64,000 nt of DNA from Stenopsyche tienmushanensis (lineage: Eukaryota > Arthropoda > Insecta > Trichoptera > Stenopsychidae): NCBI GenBank assembly GCA_008973525.1, contig WACJ01000296.1:186001-250000 (forward strand). The letters are read 5' to 3'. A model generated the notes under the pieces. It did no database searches and had not been told where the DNA came from. It saw only the letters and a list, made by a program, of their open reading frames with translations. Below, piece by piece: positions 11,319-23,004 of the stretch. The position numbers and the translations under genes are program-made. Every line of letters starts with the position of its first letter. Position 1 is the stretch's first letter.

Positions 11319-11860
11319 CCTAAAAGAACTTTAACATTTTTTTAATGCAAAAAGTATTAAACATAGTATGTTGATATTTAGTATATTGACTAAGCAATTG
11401 TTATTGAATATAAAAATCTTTTTTAAAGTTTGACAAAATATGATAGTGGGAGTGAGAGGAGCCACGTATGTCGATGGACGAGCGATGACATTCTTCACCA
11501 TGGAAGTCCTAAGTCCTGGACAAGTGATTTGAAGTAAAAATATGAGACATATTTTTACTATGTATACTATTGTGCATAGCTTAAACTATCATTAAGAAGG
11601 AGTAATGGAAAATAAAAAAATAGTGAGCGATCAAAAAAAAACTTGTGTTTTTAACAACATTTTTTGTTGTTTTTTATTCATTAAATAAATACTTTCAAAT
11701 ATTTTTGAATAATTGTAGTCTATAAAATGAAGACGTTTATTATGCACGTGTTTGCAAAATTTCATAAAGAATGCTCATCTAGGGCGTGTGGGAGCACTTC
11801 CATGAGCTTGGAAAAACGTATTCTTAAACATAAAACAAGATAGAAACGTCCCTTAATGAA
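11319..11860 (-). repeat. Repeat family E, copy 1
   Basis: Starts about CCTAAAAGAAC and contains the phrases GTATGTCGATGGACGAGCGA and GGAAGTCCTAAGTCCTGGAC. It ends near GAGCTTGGAAAAACG before the TTTAAACGCG cassette seen in the other copies. Copies are at 14081-14535 and 49713-50256. No recognised protein, though the phrase near 11460-11530 stays open in one frame in all three copies. Confidence 0.65.
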
Positions 11861-14080
11861 CACCCTTATCCTCAATGGCTTTAATCTGACAACATAACAA
11901 GTATACAAGATTATATCAAAAATATTACATCTGTATTTTTTAAAGAATACAGAATTTTAGCACTTATATTTTTCTTTACAAATGGGTAGTAGTTTATTTA
12001 TTTATTTTCCTTGTAATAGAATAGCTTCGCAGATGGATCTATATTAATGAGCTGACCTAAGGATTTTGGAATAGCTCATAAATCAGACAGATTATCTTTC
12101 ATTTTAACAGTCATTTCGGAAGATTATGATTTTCTGCAGGTAATATTTATTTGCGATATATATTTGATTTTGTATAATATAGATTTTAAATCAAAAAACT
12201 TTTGAACGCATTTGAAAATTATTTAAATATAGGTTAGAACAGCATCATTTCATTATTGATTCATATCCAGTAATTTATAGCCTTCCTGCAAAATTTTATT
12301 GATAGTCTAAATATTTAAAATTTTCTTAAACGAATGATTATATTAAATGCCATTTTTTATAAGCACTTGTATTCACGAATTGGGTGAATTTATAATATTT
12401 TGCCACTATTTCATAAAATTTTATATTTTATTCTAATGACGAAAATCAAGATCAATGCAAGTCCTGACGAAAGTGTGTTAATACATTCGCTCTCCAGATA
12501 TGCTGATACGTTGAAAAATTTACTCCGATCTGGATTTGAAACCTTTAAAATGTGAATCTAGAAATTATTCCATCATGCTAATTGATCTATAAGTTGATTG
12601 GAAGGTACATTTAGCATCATGACAGGTGGATCCGTAGAAATTAATAACTTTCACAAAATAATTAATTATTCTCGCACTTGTGTATCATGAGCGCATTTCC
12701 TCACAGTTCCAGAGCTAAGCTGTCAACCCTACGTTAGTCAGGATATACAATCCAAATAAATTGAATGTTACAATTCTATAAAGGAGCATCAAGTTCTATG
12801 AAGGTTTAATCGAGTTGTGACTCAACATTATTGTCATCAACCATTACATAACAGGAAATTGTATAACATTGAATATTATTCAATGCTCAGATTGATTTCG
12901 TATATTTATTGCTGAGTAAATCGCAAGCGATGAAGATATTTTGTCGTTGATTTTTCCGAGCATCCCTTAAAATTTATACTTTTACGTTTAAGGGGCGAGT
13001 TCAAAAGTTTCTTATCTCTAATAGGGCGATAACCCTCAAAAGCCGTAGAGAATTAATATAGGCTGTTATGCTGGTATGTAGAAGTATTTCTGTATGAAGA
13101 TCTGCCCCTATTGCGATTTTGCGTTTCGCAATAACGCCAAAGTTAATATATTATACAGACATCAAAATGTTATAAATGGCATCGCCAAAGGGCGGCCGAA
13201 CACTTTGTCCCGTAAAGTATTACAATTAAATTGTTTTATCACAAGAAAGGCAATAAAATACCCCGAAAACTTTGGTCGTTACAAGTTTTTTATTGCTTTC
13301 TAATAAAAAATTCATACTAACATCGCGGAGAGGAGACACGCTCCGTTGATATTTATCCGATATTAAACTGTTTTAAGATTTTTCAAAATCATTATTTGAC
13401 ACTGTACACTTTTGAGGCCCTCCAAATATACACAGACACACCTACAACTTTGTATGCATACAAACTCTTATCGTAAATTTTGCAGATCGTGCCATTGCTT
13501 TCAGTAGTTTCCCTATAAAGTGTCGTCTTACAGGGTCCCTTCCATTAAGGCTGTATAGCCTCTTGAACCTCATTTTCCTTTAAACCACCTATAGTGGTCT
13601 TTACTCTGCAATTCTTTTTGTGTGAAAGTATTTTCAAATATAATAAAAACTTTTGAAAAATGAGACATTTTTCATAAAAAAAGCATAATAAATTATATTA
13701 TATGAAAAATTGCTATGCTCTCCTTATCGTATTAAAAATTCACGATGAAAACAATTTATTTCAAATCATTTATATACACTTGGTAATTTATTGTTATTTG
13801 ATAATAAATTCACCCCAACGAGAGAATAATCCACATTCTGTTCTGAGCTTAATATTTATCTATCATTTAATTAAAGTCGTCATTTAACATCAATTAGTTC
13901 TTATTAATTAAGGGCGGAAATTTTATATAAATATATATGATTCAATACATAATAGCTTGAAATTTTGATCAGGCTGTTGATAACACTAATTAAGCATACA
14001 TCAAAATTGACATACCAACTGCAGCATACAATCGTGCTAAGAATTTCAAGCATACGTTTGTTCAACAACATGCTTGCGTT
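11861..14080. other. AT-rich stretch without recognised genes
   Basis: Open frames at 13094-13303, 13702-13887 and 13904-14092 are all 60-69 codons. None has a recognised domain. No repeat terminus was found. Confidence 0.5.
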
Positions 14081-14535
14081 TAAGTTTGACAAAGTATAGT
14101 TGTGGGAGTGGGGGGAGCCATGTATGTCGATGGACGAGCGATGACATTCTTCACCGCGGAACTCTTAAGTCCTGAACAAGTGATTTTAAATAAAAAAGTT
14201 AAACATATTTTTATTATGTATAATATTTTTTATAAAATAGACTATAATTAAAAAAAAGCATTGAAAAATAAAAGAATTGTGAGCGATTAAAAAAAAATGT
14301 GTGTTTTTACCAACTTTTTTTGTAGTTTTTTGTTAATTAAAAATAAACGGTCAAGTATTTTAGAATAATTGTAGTCTATACGATAAAGACATTTATTATA
14401 CACGTGTTTGCCAAATTTCATAAAGATTACTCATCTAGGACGTGTGGGAGCACTTCCATGAGCTTGGAAAAAGTAGTTTCGAAAAAAACGCGTTTAAAGT
14501 TTCTCTTCTCCTCGTCGGCCTATAACATTGCGAAT
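14081..14535 (-). repeat. Repeat family E, copy 2, with cassette
   Basis: Matches copy 1 from TTTGACAAAGTATAG to GAGCTTGGAAAAAG, then continues GTAGTTTCGAAAAAAACGCG and TTTAAAGTTTCTC (14466-14502). On the minus strand this is the shared cassette, TTTAAACGCGTTTTTTTCGA. The left end is truncated relative to copies 1 and 3. Confidence 0.65.
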
Positions 14536-14567
14536 TTATTTTATATCGACTTGAAATTTATTAAACG

Positions 14568-14755
14568 AGGCGGGAGTCGTGGAGAGTCGTCAGTTAGCCT
14601 TGGCTGCGGGAGGACGTCCTTCCCGCAGCCAGATCTCTCTCTCTCGTATTGAATTAAGACGCTATTTAAAAAAAGAGAGTTTTCTGTTCGAAGATCGTTC
14701 ACCTTCCAGCTAAATAACGGCACGCCTCTGTCGCAAGGGTGCTCCCGCTTCTACA
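14568..14755 (+). mobile_element. 5'-truncated LTR fragment, variant 3' half
   Basis: GAGTCGTCAGTTAGCCTTGG, GCTGCGGGAGGACGTCCTTC and GCAGCCAGATCTCTCTCTCT match the LTR family at 18069, 33045 and 53772. The 3' part, ending CTTCTACA at 14755, differs from those solo LTRs but keeps the TACA terminus. It appears to be a subfamily with another R-U5 region. Confidence 0.6.
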
Positions 14756-15529
14756 TTATAGTTACTTACATAAGTAGTTCGCACACTCTTAAAAGAGTGC
14801 GCCAGCTATCGAAAACGGATTCCGTAATTTCTGTCTGTCCAGAGATTAACCTTATTCTTTCAGTGTAAATGAATTTAAGACTCTTTGAGAATTTATTTTT
14901 TTCAAAATATTGTATTGTGACTATTCCAACTTTTTGCTTATAGAAGCTCCGCAACTGCTTAGCCATGTTATATAAATGTCATATTACCAATTATTACATT
15001 TATGTGTCTATTATTATACCTTTTTTTAATTTGTGACTCAAGGTTAGCCACTTTTTTAAGGGTTGAAATGCTTTTAAATAATTTTGAAAGAAAACGGTTT
15101 TTGTTGCATCGATAAAAATAATTTAATACGTTACTAGGTTACTAGGTGACAAATCCTCATTCGGAATGGAAAGGCTAAGTGCGTTGAGGAGAGTTATATG
15201 GAATATCTGCCGCATGTGTGTACTAAGATAGCGAAAATAGTAGGTGGCACGTGATGATATTTTTCACATAATATGTAGCACGCCTGCTGAAAAGTTGGCC
15301 ACCCTTGCTGTAGAGGGTTTTAGTTATGTCGCGAATTATTTCCAAAAATATATCTCCCTGCCTTTATCTTTATTCCATATTCAAGCGGTGATAAAAAGCT
15401 GGCTTTCCACATATAAAGGCACATGTATATGATCGAGTAAATGAGCTCCATTTTTTCACGCACATTTTTTACATTCAATACACCGTTAGCGTCGTAAAAA
15501 CGTAAAGTTGAAACCTTAAAAGCCATCGA
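14756..15529. other. AT-rich stretch without recognised genes
   Basis: A direct duplication, GTTACTAGGTTACTAGGTG, sits near 15130. The open frames of 60-68 codons around 14766-14966 and 15244-15526 have no recognised motif. Confidence 0.5.
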
Positions 15530-15860
15530 TGTCGGATGTGCCGCAAAATAAAATATTCAGGCGGCCAAATCTTCGGCGGCTAAAACTTACAAGCGTCGGG
15601 GTGGGGGGGCGAGGGGTTGGAAAAAAGCTCCCCGCTCCGTGAGCTTTCCACGCTTCGTTTGGTCCATACATATTTTCGAGCTTTCCAACTTGACTATAAT
15701 CATAAAAACGCATTAGCCCAGGCGAGGCTTTACGGTTCGCCCGCCTGCCGCCCCTTCGTTGCGACCCTGCTTTGATGTGACCGTAAAAAAGACATTTGGC
15801 CGCGTGGCCCGCCCTTGCCCCGTGTCCACCCCTAGCGACCAGATTTGATATCGATGATCC
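15530..15860. other. Isolated GC-rich island
   Basis: Base composition changes sharply to GC-rich (for example GGCGGCTAAAACTTACAAGC, GTGGGGGGGCGAGGGG, CGCGTGGCCCGCCCTTGCCC). It shares no sequence with the repeat families of the window and has no long open frame. It could be a conserved regulatory region, an untranslated exon or an unrecognised transposon. Confidence 0.35.
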
Positions 15861-18068
15861 ACGAGCTTTGATGAAACCATTGTGATGACGACGACATGTT
15901 TTATCCCTTTGCGGATACTCTAAAATTTGCGACTAATTATACCAGGGCCTGCCATAAAAAGCTTAAGCCCCTCCGAATACAAGCAATATTTTTTACGGAG
16001 GCACTTTTGTAAATTGTGTATAATTCTACTACAGGCTTAATTTGGAATACCAACAACACATTTTAATACCTTTTGATATCACACATATTGTTTTCCATGT
16101 GAAGTTCATATCAAACATATCCAATACAACTTCCATTAGATACGCAACATTTAGAGTTTCACCATATTGGTAAAGTTTCCGGACTTCCACATTATCATTG
16201 TTTTTTCTTTGAATTGAATAAGATTTCTTTGATTGTATCCCGTTCATGTACTGTATTCATATTAAAATTTCTTTAGTATGCCATGTTCTTGCAATTGTCA
16301 TCATTGAATGCGTATATTGGCGGTTAGTTGATGCAGGTGATGGCAGATGTAAGAAAAAACACTGCTGTTTTTCCGCTTCATCTTTTGACTACTGACAATG
16401 TATGACAATGACATTTTTTATGATCAGTCTTGTTATATGAATATTGAAATTAATTTTCCCTTATATCGATATCCCTTTTATTGATCGTTATATGGGCCGA
16501 GTTTCAAATAGGCGATTGCCAGTTATCATGTTTACAACGCGTACTTTATGGGGCGTGGGATAAAGCCGAACGTCGCACTTGAGAGCCATGCATTCTGTTA
16601 TTAATATTTCCGAATTTGATATATCAAACTTTTGTCATTTTAATATTTTTCCTTTTATTTTATCAGTTTTTTCAATTACAATTTATTTAGGTCATTATTT
16701 TTATACAAATGGATATGATTTTATTTTGGTTCTAATATGATTCACATTACTCTTGCAAAACTTTTTGTTGTTTCCAACTAAAATATTTTCTCATCATTCC
16801 GAACTACACTTTAATGGAATAACAGGCAACGATGGTATTTTATAGCATGGTTGAACATTAAATTTATTATCTATATTAAACATAAGAGGAGAAAATTAAA
16901 ACTTTCGCAGAAAATAAATATTATGAACATGCATATGAACTTTCAGAACTTAACTTAATAAAAGCTACGGAATATGGCACTAGAGGTGCATTACCTTAAA
17001 TTTTCATTTCATGCTTCTTTAAAAAATAATATTACATTAGCATGCATTAAGAATAAACACAGTCTTAATATTATATAACCCTTTAATGTTTTTGTGTTTA
17101 GCTAAAATCGATTGCCTTTGAGGCTTATTGCAGGGGGTTGTTTTTTAGTGGTCGAGAGCTATTCGCAGCGTTAGATATTTATCAGTGCGAATCCTTGTTT
17201 TAAAAATACATTTATGCAACAAAAAAAGGACTTCTACGACCCTTCGCATAATTCTTTTTTTCATTACACCAAAAAATATTTATGGCGTAGTAATAAAGTT
17301 CTCTTTTTTCCCCATTCCGTATTAAAATTATTTCATATATTAACTGCACGCATGGGAAATTGGCCTTTATGACCTTAAATTAAGCACAATTTTCGTTTCA
17401 ACGTCTGAAAGTTTCCGAGTCCATTTGAAAATCTCGCCCCGGAATAATTTTCTCTATATGAAAAAAGTTTAATCTGAGTTCGCTATTGATGACCATTTTA
17501 ATACTAGCTGAAAGCCTCAAATGAAAACTTTTAAGTGATCTCATTTAATACTGTTCACACTTTGGCAAGTAGAAAAAAAAACGTACCCTTTTCACGGCAA
17601 AGGGGAGCGTCAGCTGAAATTTAGTTTTGTGCGATGAAAAAATGTGGAAAACAAAAGATTGATGAAGCCTTTCAATTTGGCCTCCTTCGCGTAAATCGAA
17701 TCGAGTCAAGAAATTTTTGAAAGCTTTAATAAATACATTAAAAGTTTTGAAAACATAAAAACGAAGAAAAGACCTTCAATCAAATATGATTCCAAGAATT
17801 ACCTTTGATAACTTTCGCGAGACATCATGTCCTGGAGTATCAGACTTTTGATAGAATATATTATGTTTTATACAAAATTGCTTGGATTATCTCAAATGCG
17901 AGAAAACTCTTTTTCATGGAAATTTTTCTAAAAAATTTAATATTTCTCTAATAAAAGAGCGTAATGATTACATAATATATCATTCCACAATAATAAATCT
18001 AAAGATCATATAGATTTATCTAAATTCTAAGACGAATAATAACGTCATGCTGAATCAGTTTATGATAG
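15861..18068. other. AT-rich stretch without recognised genes
   Basis: Only a 72-codon minus frame (16029-16247) without recognisable motifs. No repeat boundaries were identified. Confidence 0.5.
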
Positions 18069-18345
18069 TGTAGCGTGGGCGATTAATATCCCCACGTAGT
18101 AGCGCTGTTAACAGCGACATCTTCCATCTCTCTTCAGGTGCAATGTGCTATTTTAACAGCGCCATCTTTTGTGGCCCTGCGGAGACATTGCACGTGCATA
18201 CAGACCAATCGCTTCTTGCGCGTGGACCGTTGCCGGTTGGGTAGTGACGCGCAGGAGGCGGGATTTGAGAGAGTCGTCGGTTAGCCTTGGCTGCGGGAGG
18301 TCGTCCTTCCTGCAGCCAGACATCTCTCTCTCTCGATTTAATTAA
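18069..18345 (+). mobile_element. 3'-truncated LTR fragment
   Basis: Starts TGTAGCGTGGGCGATTAATA, the 5' terminus of the solo LTRs at 33.0-33.4 and 53.8-54.2 kb (which lie in the opposite orientation). It continues through GCGACATCTTCCATCTCTCT and GGTTAGCCTTGGCTGCGGG to CTCTCTCTCTCGATTTAATT. It then loses similarity before the polyadenylation-signal region. The last bases resemble the variant at 14.6 kb. Confidence 0.65.
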
Positions 18346-18467
18346 AGAAAATTAATTTAAAAAATGAAATACAAAAACAGTTATTCCGTGCTATAACGAC
18401 CACAGATTAAAAAGTTATAATGATTTAAAGGTGAAATTTTGGTTGTTTTTACAAAATGTTATAAATA

Positions 18468-19768
18468 TTAAGGGGACCGAAAAGTAATCAATTTTTTTTG
18501 TTCGTGAAATTCATTTATTTCTTAAAGAAACCTTAAACCATAATTTTTATCACTTTTTTCCAGCATGAAGATAATTTTTCAATTTCCTGTTTGAAAAAGT
18601 TCTTTGAGTTTCTCTGATAAACTTATTTAAAGTGCATTTTTACTTTTCCAACTTTGTTATTTTTTTACATATTAACCCATAAAAGAGTACTGTGCCAGGG
18701 CCTGGCATCCTCCTTCAACTTTTTAAAAAGAGTACTCTTGTATAATACATTGAGCTTGGAGACAGACAGAGACAGAGAGAGACGTAGCGCAGTTCGGGAG
18801 ACAGAGACGGAATGCTTCCCCGCATACATCGCACGATTGTATAGATCGTTAGCCCAAATTTATCGACCAATAATGATTTCGAATTCAAGTTTGTTATTTG
18901 TTTACGCAAAGAAACAACAGGATATTGTGTGAATCATATTCGGTCAATAATAAATTCACCAATGAAAACGCGCCATTGAATCGATTTTTTGTGTATTGTT
19001 TATGTAAAGAAATGACGTGGTCTTGTATGCTATCAACATTGTTCATTTACAATTGACTCTGCCTCGAATCGAAGATTATATTACGCTGATAGGAGCTGAC
19101 AAAATAATCGGTGTAAAGTGATTATGGCATCAATGAATTCATCCATTTACAATTTGTTCACTCCTCAAAAGGTTAATATATGCCCTAACGATATATAAAG
19201 GTAGTGATCCGAAAGCGATAAGTTTGAGAAATTTATAATAAATAATTCCAGAAAAATACCACCACACAACGAAGCACCTTCTTTGTTGTCAGTGTTGATT
19301 GGGGGGTCGATTACAGGTACTTGTCCGGAAGAAAGCCATTTTTATACAGGATTATTGTATAGTATCCATTTCTCGTCTTCAGTTACATTTCGCCACAAAA
19401 GCGGATCTTATTTATACCGAGATAGAGAAGATGGACACATTGTAGGCTGTAGATCGAACGTCGTCTGCGACAATTCATTAGGAATCCAAATTCCTCGTGC
19501 AACTATGCAGTGAAGATGATTTCAGGATATCATCATCTAATTTTTTGGATTGTCCTTTTCGAGCGATGTTCTTGGGATCCTCGTGTTAATTTTTAAACTG
19601 TTTAAACCACAAATGAAACAAAAACTTTTCATATATTATCCTTAATACATATTTTTCTTTTTTTACAGATAAAATAAAATTTACAATCATAACTTCAATG
19701 TCATAACAAATCTTATGTGTTTGAAAGAGCTCATCGAAATAATTTTGATTATTTTTCGGTCCCCCTAA
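18468..19768 (-). mobile_element. Degenerate mariner-family element interrupted by another repeat
   Basis: The left end TTAAGGGGACCGAAAAGTAA and inverted right end TTAGGGGGACCGAAAAATAA form TIRs flanked by TA (18466-18467, 19769-19770). On the minus strand, transposase remnants are readable in mixed frames. NVTEDEKWILYNNP (about 19385) matches the first catalytic-Asp block of mariner transposases. SDHYLYISLGHIL (about 19200) matches the third-Asp block. The second block (HDN) is deleted. Stops and shifts are frequent. An unrelated repeat fills about 18679-19127. A sister copy is at 30590-31431. Confidence 0.8.
18679..19127. repeat. Unclassified dispersed repeat I, copy 1 (nested in mariner)
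   Basis: About 450 bp shared with 60083-60545. It includes TTGAGCTTGGAGACAGACAG, GCTTCCCCGCATACATCGCA, TTGTTATTTGTTTACGCAAA and CTGATAGGAGCTGAC. The phrase AAAGAAATGACG occurs twice within the other copy. A short piece, AGCACTCTTGTACGTTGAGC, recurs at 34076-34095. It may be an LTR or SINE. Neither termini nor target duplication could be fixed. Confidence 0.6.
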
Positions 19769-19770
19769 TA

Positions 19771-21764
19771 TATGACTCATTTTTTCTAGTACGTATTTAT
19801 TCAAATTAATATGATCGTTCATCCTATAACGAAAAATGGCACTATGTATCTATTAAAATCACAAGTTTGTCTTATTTTTTATCGCTTTGATAATCTAATA
19901 CGTTATTGGATCCTTTGAAATACTCGTTAACTTCGGTAGCTTGGCCGGGGAATTGATCCAGCATGTGTATGTGAAAATGTTTGAAACATTTCTAATTATA
20001 ATAATAACGCTGTGCGAGTTTGTAATTAGAATCATAGATATAGGTCATGTTGAAGTACGTCGATCGCAACTACGACCATGTTCAATGATACAGTGTTAAG
20101 ATTAATTTGGTGGTAAAATCTGGATGCACCTCGTATTTCCTAGTTTCGGAGAACGCTCAATGTGGTTTTCTTTCGAGGGAAGAGCTCTCTATCTATACGG
20201 CTGATCCTACAGGCTCTCGATGATATCCTGTGCGCATTTTGTTTTGTTTATAAATTCATATTATTAAGATACGAATTTAAGTCATCATCGGAGAAAATAT
20301 CGGTCAGGATGTTATAATGTCATGGATATTGATGGAGCATGGAGCTGATATAGAACCATTTGTATTCAAAATTCAAATCATGATCTGAGTAGTTCCATGC
20401 TTTCTTATGGTCACTCTCTGCTCCAAATTATTAGTGGTGTTTTTTGGTCATACATGATTGTTTAATTTATTGTTTCAATGTATGTGCTTTAAAATAAACT
20501 CATTTAAACGCACTGATTAGCCTATATAGTTCAAAACTACTGTTATACTTTTTTTGTCCCTTATCATTCCATTGCACATGTTTGAACACTGTGGAAGCTT
20601 CCTTTAAAAAATGGCGAAGAAAATTTGCTCATATCTTCTTGTCACACATATACTTTTAATATGTCTTCCATGACCCTAGAATTTTTCATACATTCGTTAC
20701 ACGTGTGAAATTTAACGTGTACGCTTCGCTTCTTTGCTTTTTACGTGAATAATTTGGCTTCCGTTATCATTACTTCTTACGACATCTTCAGGGTGCGCCT
20801 GAATATTTAACATATTTTGCGTTTTTTGCAAAGTAGTCGCGGACATTTGAATAATTCCAAATGTACATATATCATTGTGAAAACTTAATGAAACGGAGTA
20901 ATGGTAAACAAAAGTAATATGTATAAACGTACACGTAACCGAGTTTGCGCTCCATTTCAATTACGGTTTTGTAGTATGTGCGTCCTTATCTGTCGCAGGC
21001 GCGGAGAGCGAGATGGACGCAGTGGTCTCCATGTTTTGTGGCCTGTCCAAAACTTGAGTTCCATAAATAATGGTTATTTCGGAAGTTTGATGACATTCAT
21101 AATTTGATTTTTTAATTAATGACGCTGTACGAAGCTAGGAGGAACTTTCATACCCCATTGGGTGCAGTCATGTATTACTTTTATGATTTTGACAGCAACA
21201 ACATATGAGGTGGAGGAGAAACCGGACGTTTCCATTTTTACAAAACCTGACAAGTACATTTATTTTTCAGATGGTTTACACGCAACATCGAAATAAATTT
21301 GAATTAAGCTCGGATAATGGGATTCTGCACAAGAGAGATACTATTGAAATACATATCTTTCGACAGTGACATCCTGTGGGGGTAGGCACGCTAGGCAATG
21401 CCTAAGGGCTATAAATTTGTAGGTGCGTCACACTCCTCGATAGAACATAAAATATTTTTAAACTATTTCCCGTAGAGAATTTGTTTGAAAAATTGAAGTC
21501 TCAATGTGAATCTTCTAATATTATAAAACCAACCCCAAAATACGCTCTCGAAGAGCTCTCAACGAAATTAAGTTATAGTATTAGAAAATCCAAATATTTT
21601 CTCAAAGTGAATCTTCTTAACTTCTAGGAAAAGTTGATTTTATACAATATTTTTTTCATTTTTCATTTGTTAACGATAGTTGTTAGCTTAAATTCGCCAT
21701 TATTTTTGAATAATTTTGATGATGTAATATTAAATAGATAAATTAAAATAATAATTTCTGCCCC
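19771..21764. other. Mostly AT-rich stretch without recognised genes
   Basis: Two moderately GC-rich islands occur, near 20940-21060 and 21365-21430 (GGGGGTAGGCACGCTAGGCA). The second resembles transposon-end sequence in style, but no partner end was found. The short overlapping open frames at 20712-21107 carry no motif. Confidence 0.4.
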
Positions 21765-22054
21765 TAATTATCCCGGGTGGGTGTTAGACTCCACGATGCC
21801 CATCCATAAAACTCTAGGGAGGGAGCCAATCCTACGCCTGTGGGCAACGGTTGAACTCATGGGGTAACCATGTGGAGTAGAGATGTGCGAAAGTAACCTC
21901 GTCGGTTTGCTCATCAAACGCTGCTGGTGTAGCCCAGCTAACATGAGTTGGGTAAGCAGGTCACCCTGTGTTGCGTACCCATAAAGGGATGTGTGGAACA
22001 GCCGATTGCAGTAGTTGGTGGAGACTGTTGTCTGAGGTTCAAAGGTTCACCACT

Positions 22055-23004
22055 ATCCTCAACAGCCTTTTTTTCGAAGGAGTGGAATCTTCAAAAAGAT
22101 ACCTCATTCTGAGGTAGTGTAAGGTTTGACTAAGCATTGGTAATGCGTCTCGCTAGTATTTGACTGAGCATCGCCAGACTCACTAAACCCCTCCTCCGGC
22201 TCCGTCGCCACCCGGCTACCGCGAAGTATTGCTCTAGGGTGGCGGTATGTGTCCCTCTAGGGCCACATGTTGGGGGGTTTTCACTGGGTTTTCTCGCTCA
22301 TGGGTTGAAGAGGAGGAGGATGCTTCGGTGCCTGTCCGACGTCTCAGTCGTTCAGCTTTCTCCTTCTGCAGCATAACGCTCGCGACGTATCCGAAAAACG
22401 CGTTCCATGCCCTGGCATTGGTTAGCATCATAGGGACCATGTTGCTGGGAGTGAGTGAATTGACTTCAAGCTCCTCCCGCAGTGTGTCCCTCTCTGTACT
22501 CCAAGCTGGGCAGTCGAATAGCGTGTGCGCGGCAACGTCCAGCTCCGCTCCGCAGTGGTGACATTTCGGACCGGCCTCTTTTTGAATCCTGTGCAGGTAG
22601 CTACCAAAGCAGCCATGCCCAGTGAGTGCCTGGTTAAGGTGGTAGCACAGCTGACCGTGTTTCCTGACTGTTCAGGACTTTAGGTCCGGAATGAGCCGAT
22701 GGGTCCATTGACTTTTGGCGGAGCTGTCCCATCGGGACTGCCATTTCACCATGGTGGACTGCCTAGCTCTTTGCCTGGTTTCCCCGATGCGTATAGCTTT
22801 CCTTTCTTTTGCGAGCAGGTCGATTGGCGGAATGGCAGTCGGTGTCAGGACTGCGTCTTCTGACACTGTGCGATATGCTGCTGCGACTCTGATCGCGCTT
22901 CTCCTCTGTACTCCAGCCAGATTGAGTCTGGCCCTTTTGAAGTGTAGTGCCTCGGCCCATATCGGAGCTATCCTCATCCATCCATTTACAATCCTCAACA
23001 GCCT
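22055..23004 (-). mobile_element. 5'-truncated R1-clade LINE with 14-bp target duplication
   Basis: Target duplication ATCCTCAACAGCCT lies at 22055-22068 and 22991-23004. The 3' end of the element (minus strand) is a poly-A run, seen as T's at 22068-22074. Homology to the second copy (36739-37905) runs from 22075 to about 22970. The last 20 bp before the duplication (22971-22990) are extra sequence at the 5' junction. Such 5' truncation and a variable target duplication are the marks of target-primed reverse transcription. Confidence 0.85.
22234..22970 (-). pseudogene. LINE ORF2 C-terminal fragment with CCHC zinc knuckle
   Basis: A single minus-strand frame runs from about 22970 down to 22234. 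It is broken by one nonsense codon at about 22672, just after RLIPDLKS. It lies downstream of the reverse transcriptase palm. Readable blocks are IWAEALHFKRARLNLAGVQR and RSAIRVAAAYRTVSEDAVL, the post-RT 'thumb' region typical of R1-clade LINEs. Then come W...W...W spacing and the knuckle CHHCGAELDVAAHTLFDC (Cys, Cys, His, Cys all kept). A Ser-rich tail ends at 22234. The endonuclease and RT catalytic parts are absent because of 5' truncation, so the copy is dead. Confidence 0.85.

Noticed and set aside
13094..13303. Frame starting MKICPYCDF that looks like a zinc finger
   Set aside because: Only C-x2-C is present; the His spacing does not fit C2H2 and no second finger follows.
18654..18932. 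92-codon frame with RDRERR charged stretch
   Set aside because: It is repeat I read through; the same DNA at 60 kb is open on the other strand, and neither has a gene-like pattern.
21365..21430. Transposon terminus (GGGGGTAGGCACGCTAGGCA)
   Set aside because: Style suggests a transposon end, but no inverted partner or second copy was found in the window.
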